Made by a program: the position numbers and the translations under genes. 35,968 nt of DNA, taken from Photobacterium aquimaris (GTDB lineage: Bacteria > Pseudomonadota > Gammaproteobacteria > Enterobacterales > Vibrionaceae). Under the pieces are notes generated by a model. The model saw only the letters and a list, made by a program, of their open reading frames with translations, was not told the origin of the DNA and searched no databases. How positions within the stretch are numbered: the stretch's first letter is position 1; the number at the start of each line of letters is the position of its first letter. Of this stretch, positions 35,257-35,968 are shown in pieces. The stretch covers positions 1,046,995 through 1,082,962 of the forward strand of contig NZ_MSCC01000001.1 of the NCBI RefSeq assembly GCF_002954455.1, written 5' to 3'.

Positions 35257-35712
35257 ATGAAAATCTGGGTTGATGCTGATGCATGTCCAAACGTGGTAAA
35301 AGAGATCCTTTTTCGCGCAGCTGATCGCGCTAAAGTTCAAGTAACGCTGGTGGCGAACCAATATATTCGCACTCCACCATCTCCTTTTTTACGCTCGATT
35401 CAAGTAGAGCAGGGCTTTGATGTTGCAGATAACTATATTGTGCAGCAAGCAGAAGCAGGGGATTTGGTGATCACTGCCGATATTCCACTGGCTGATGAAT
35501 TGATCACCAAAGGTGCACACGCATTAAACCCACGCGGTGAAATGTACACCAAAGACACCATTAAACAACGCCTGCAAATGCGTGATTTTATGGAAACCAT
35601 GCGCAGTAGTGGCATTCAGACAGGTGGACCGTCTGCATTAACGCAAGCTGACCGCCAAAATTTTGCTAATAAACTCGATGCTTTCTTAGCTAAAAACCAT
35701 AAGATACAATAA
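35257..35712 (+). CDS. yaiI: YaiI/YqxD-family protein (DUF188, UPF0178)
   Basis: This 151-aa protein carries the conserved family marks [45 protein letters not shown] and [10 protein letters not shown]. The acidic residues ([14 protein letters not shown]) resemble the PIN-like nuclease fold to which the family has been assigned; no biochemical function is established. ATG 35257 has AAGGA 6 nt before it and is preferred to the GTG at 35254. It is a single-gene unit between two terminators. Confidence 0.9.
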   Translation: MKIWVDADACPNVVKEILFRAADRAKVQVTLVANQYIRTPPSPFLRSIQVEQGFDVADNYIVQQAEAGDLVITADIPLADELITKGAHALNPRGEMYTKDTIKQRLQMRDFMETMRSSGIQTGGPSALTQADRQNFANKLDAFLAKNHKIQ

Positions 35713-35723
35713 GTTATAACTAT

Positions 35724-35752
35724 GGAGGTGAACGCTGTTTTACCTCCTTTTC
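35724..35752 (+). terminator. rho-independent terminator after yaiI
   Basis: GGAGGT (35724-35729) pairs with ACCTCC (35742-35747), extended by outer and inner weak pairs, followed by TTTT. Confidence 0.75.
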
Positions 35753-35968
35753 TCCCTTCTGCAATATTCACATTTGTTGTTATTTTCTGCTAAATCTACT
35801 TAGCCCTATGGTTGTATCCCTTATCGTTATTTTAAATATTGAATACCGAATAAGAACAATCATGAAACTATTTATTAAACCTCGTCATTCCTTACAGTGA
35901 AATATGCATGTCATTACTGAGGGAACATGACGGGATAAATACCAACCGATTCTGTCATGCTCTTATTA
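35753..35968. other. window end, no gene recognised
   Basis: About 215 bp with only tiny frames (for example 12 codons from ATG 35862). The segment near 35882-35937 contains CGTCATTCC and, in inverse sense, GGAACATGACGGG, which could be part of a palindromic repeat, but this is too vague to name. Confidence 0.3.

Noticed and set aside
35862..35900. 12-codon ORF near the window end
   Set aside because: Too short, and without a clear ribosome binding site.
1..35968. tRNA, rRNA, CRISPR or transposase genes
   Set aside because: Read for but none recognised; a tRNAscan or ISfinder run would settle this.

Overview
The window looks like part of a Vibrionaceae genome, most likely Photobacterium. 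This rests on the low GC content, the gene repertoire (kbl-tdh, a second-type def, a ppsR-ppsA pair, a VF530-family protein, ybiT, rhlE, a modular GH18 chitinase) and protein-level resemblance to Vibrio and Photobacterium. From memory, kbl-tdh, ppsA and one def copy lie on chromosome 2 in Vibrio, so a chromosome 2 origin is plausible; this is an inference. No rRNA, tRNA, CRISPR array, transposase or prophage genes were recognised.

Region 1-3.1 kb is accessory-like. It holds a YgjV-family membrane protein, a degenerate integron attC-like site, the remnant of a short-chain dehydrogenase, an orphan lipoprotein and an LprI/DUF1311 periplasmic protein. Region 3.4-6.4 kb has a polysaccharide deacetylase broken by a one-base frameshift in a T run, a FkbH-type HAD protein with an N-terminal cysteine cluster, and a GlpM-family membrane protein. 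Region 6.4-10.7 kb has rhlE and a wrecked phosphoenolpyruvate synthase locus: the divergent genes ppsR and ppsA have both lost their 5' ends in what looks like one deletion, and ppsA carries a second frameshift. Next come an exported rhodanese paired with a hybrid histidine kinase (10.8-13.7 kb), a secreted chitinase, peptide deformylase, a MATE transporter with a small companion gene, and an S66 peptidase.

The most notable system is at 20.2-27.5 kb: wecB-nfrB-nfrA-ybcH, four overlapping + strand genes. In E. coli, NfrA and NfrB (phage N4 adsorption proteins) build and export a c-di-GMP-controlled glycan from UDP-ManNAc, which WecB supplies. Here a wecB is built into the operon, so precursor synthesis, polymerisation (GT2 plus MshEN domain), outer-membrane export and a putative glycan-processing lipoprotein form one unit.

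The right part (27.5-36 kb) is more ordinary: anmK with an elaborate hairpin leader, a small unknown gene, a LysR regulator divergent from the threonine-degradation genes kbl-tdh, a VF530-family protein, the ABC-F ATPase gene ybiT with a terminator-like hairpin just before its probable TTG start, and yaiI. Several intergenic regions contain strong inverted repeats or operator-like direct repeats, listed below.
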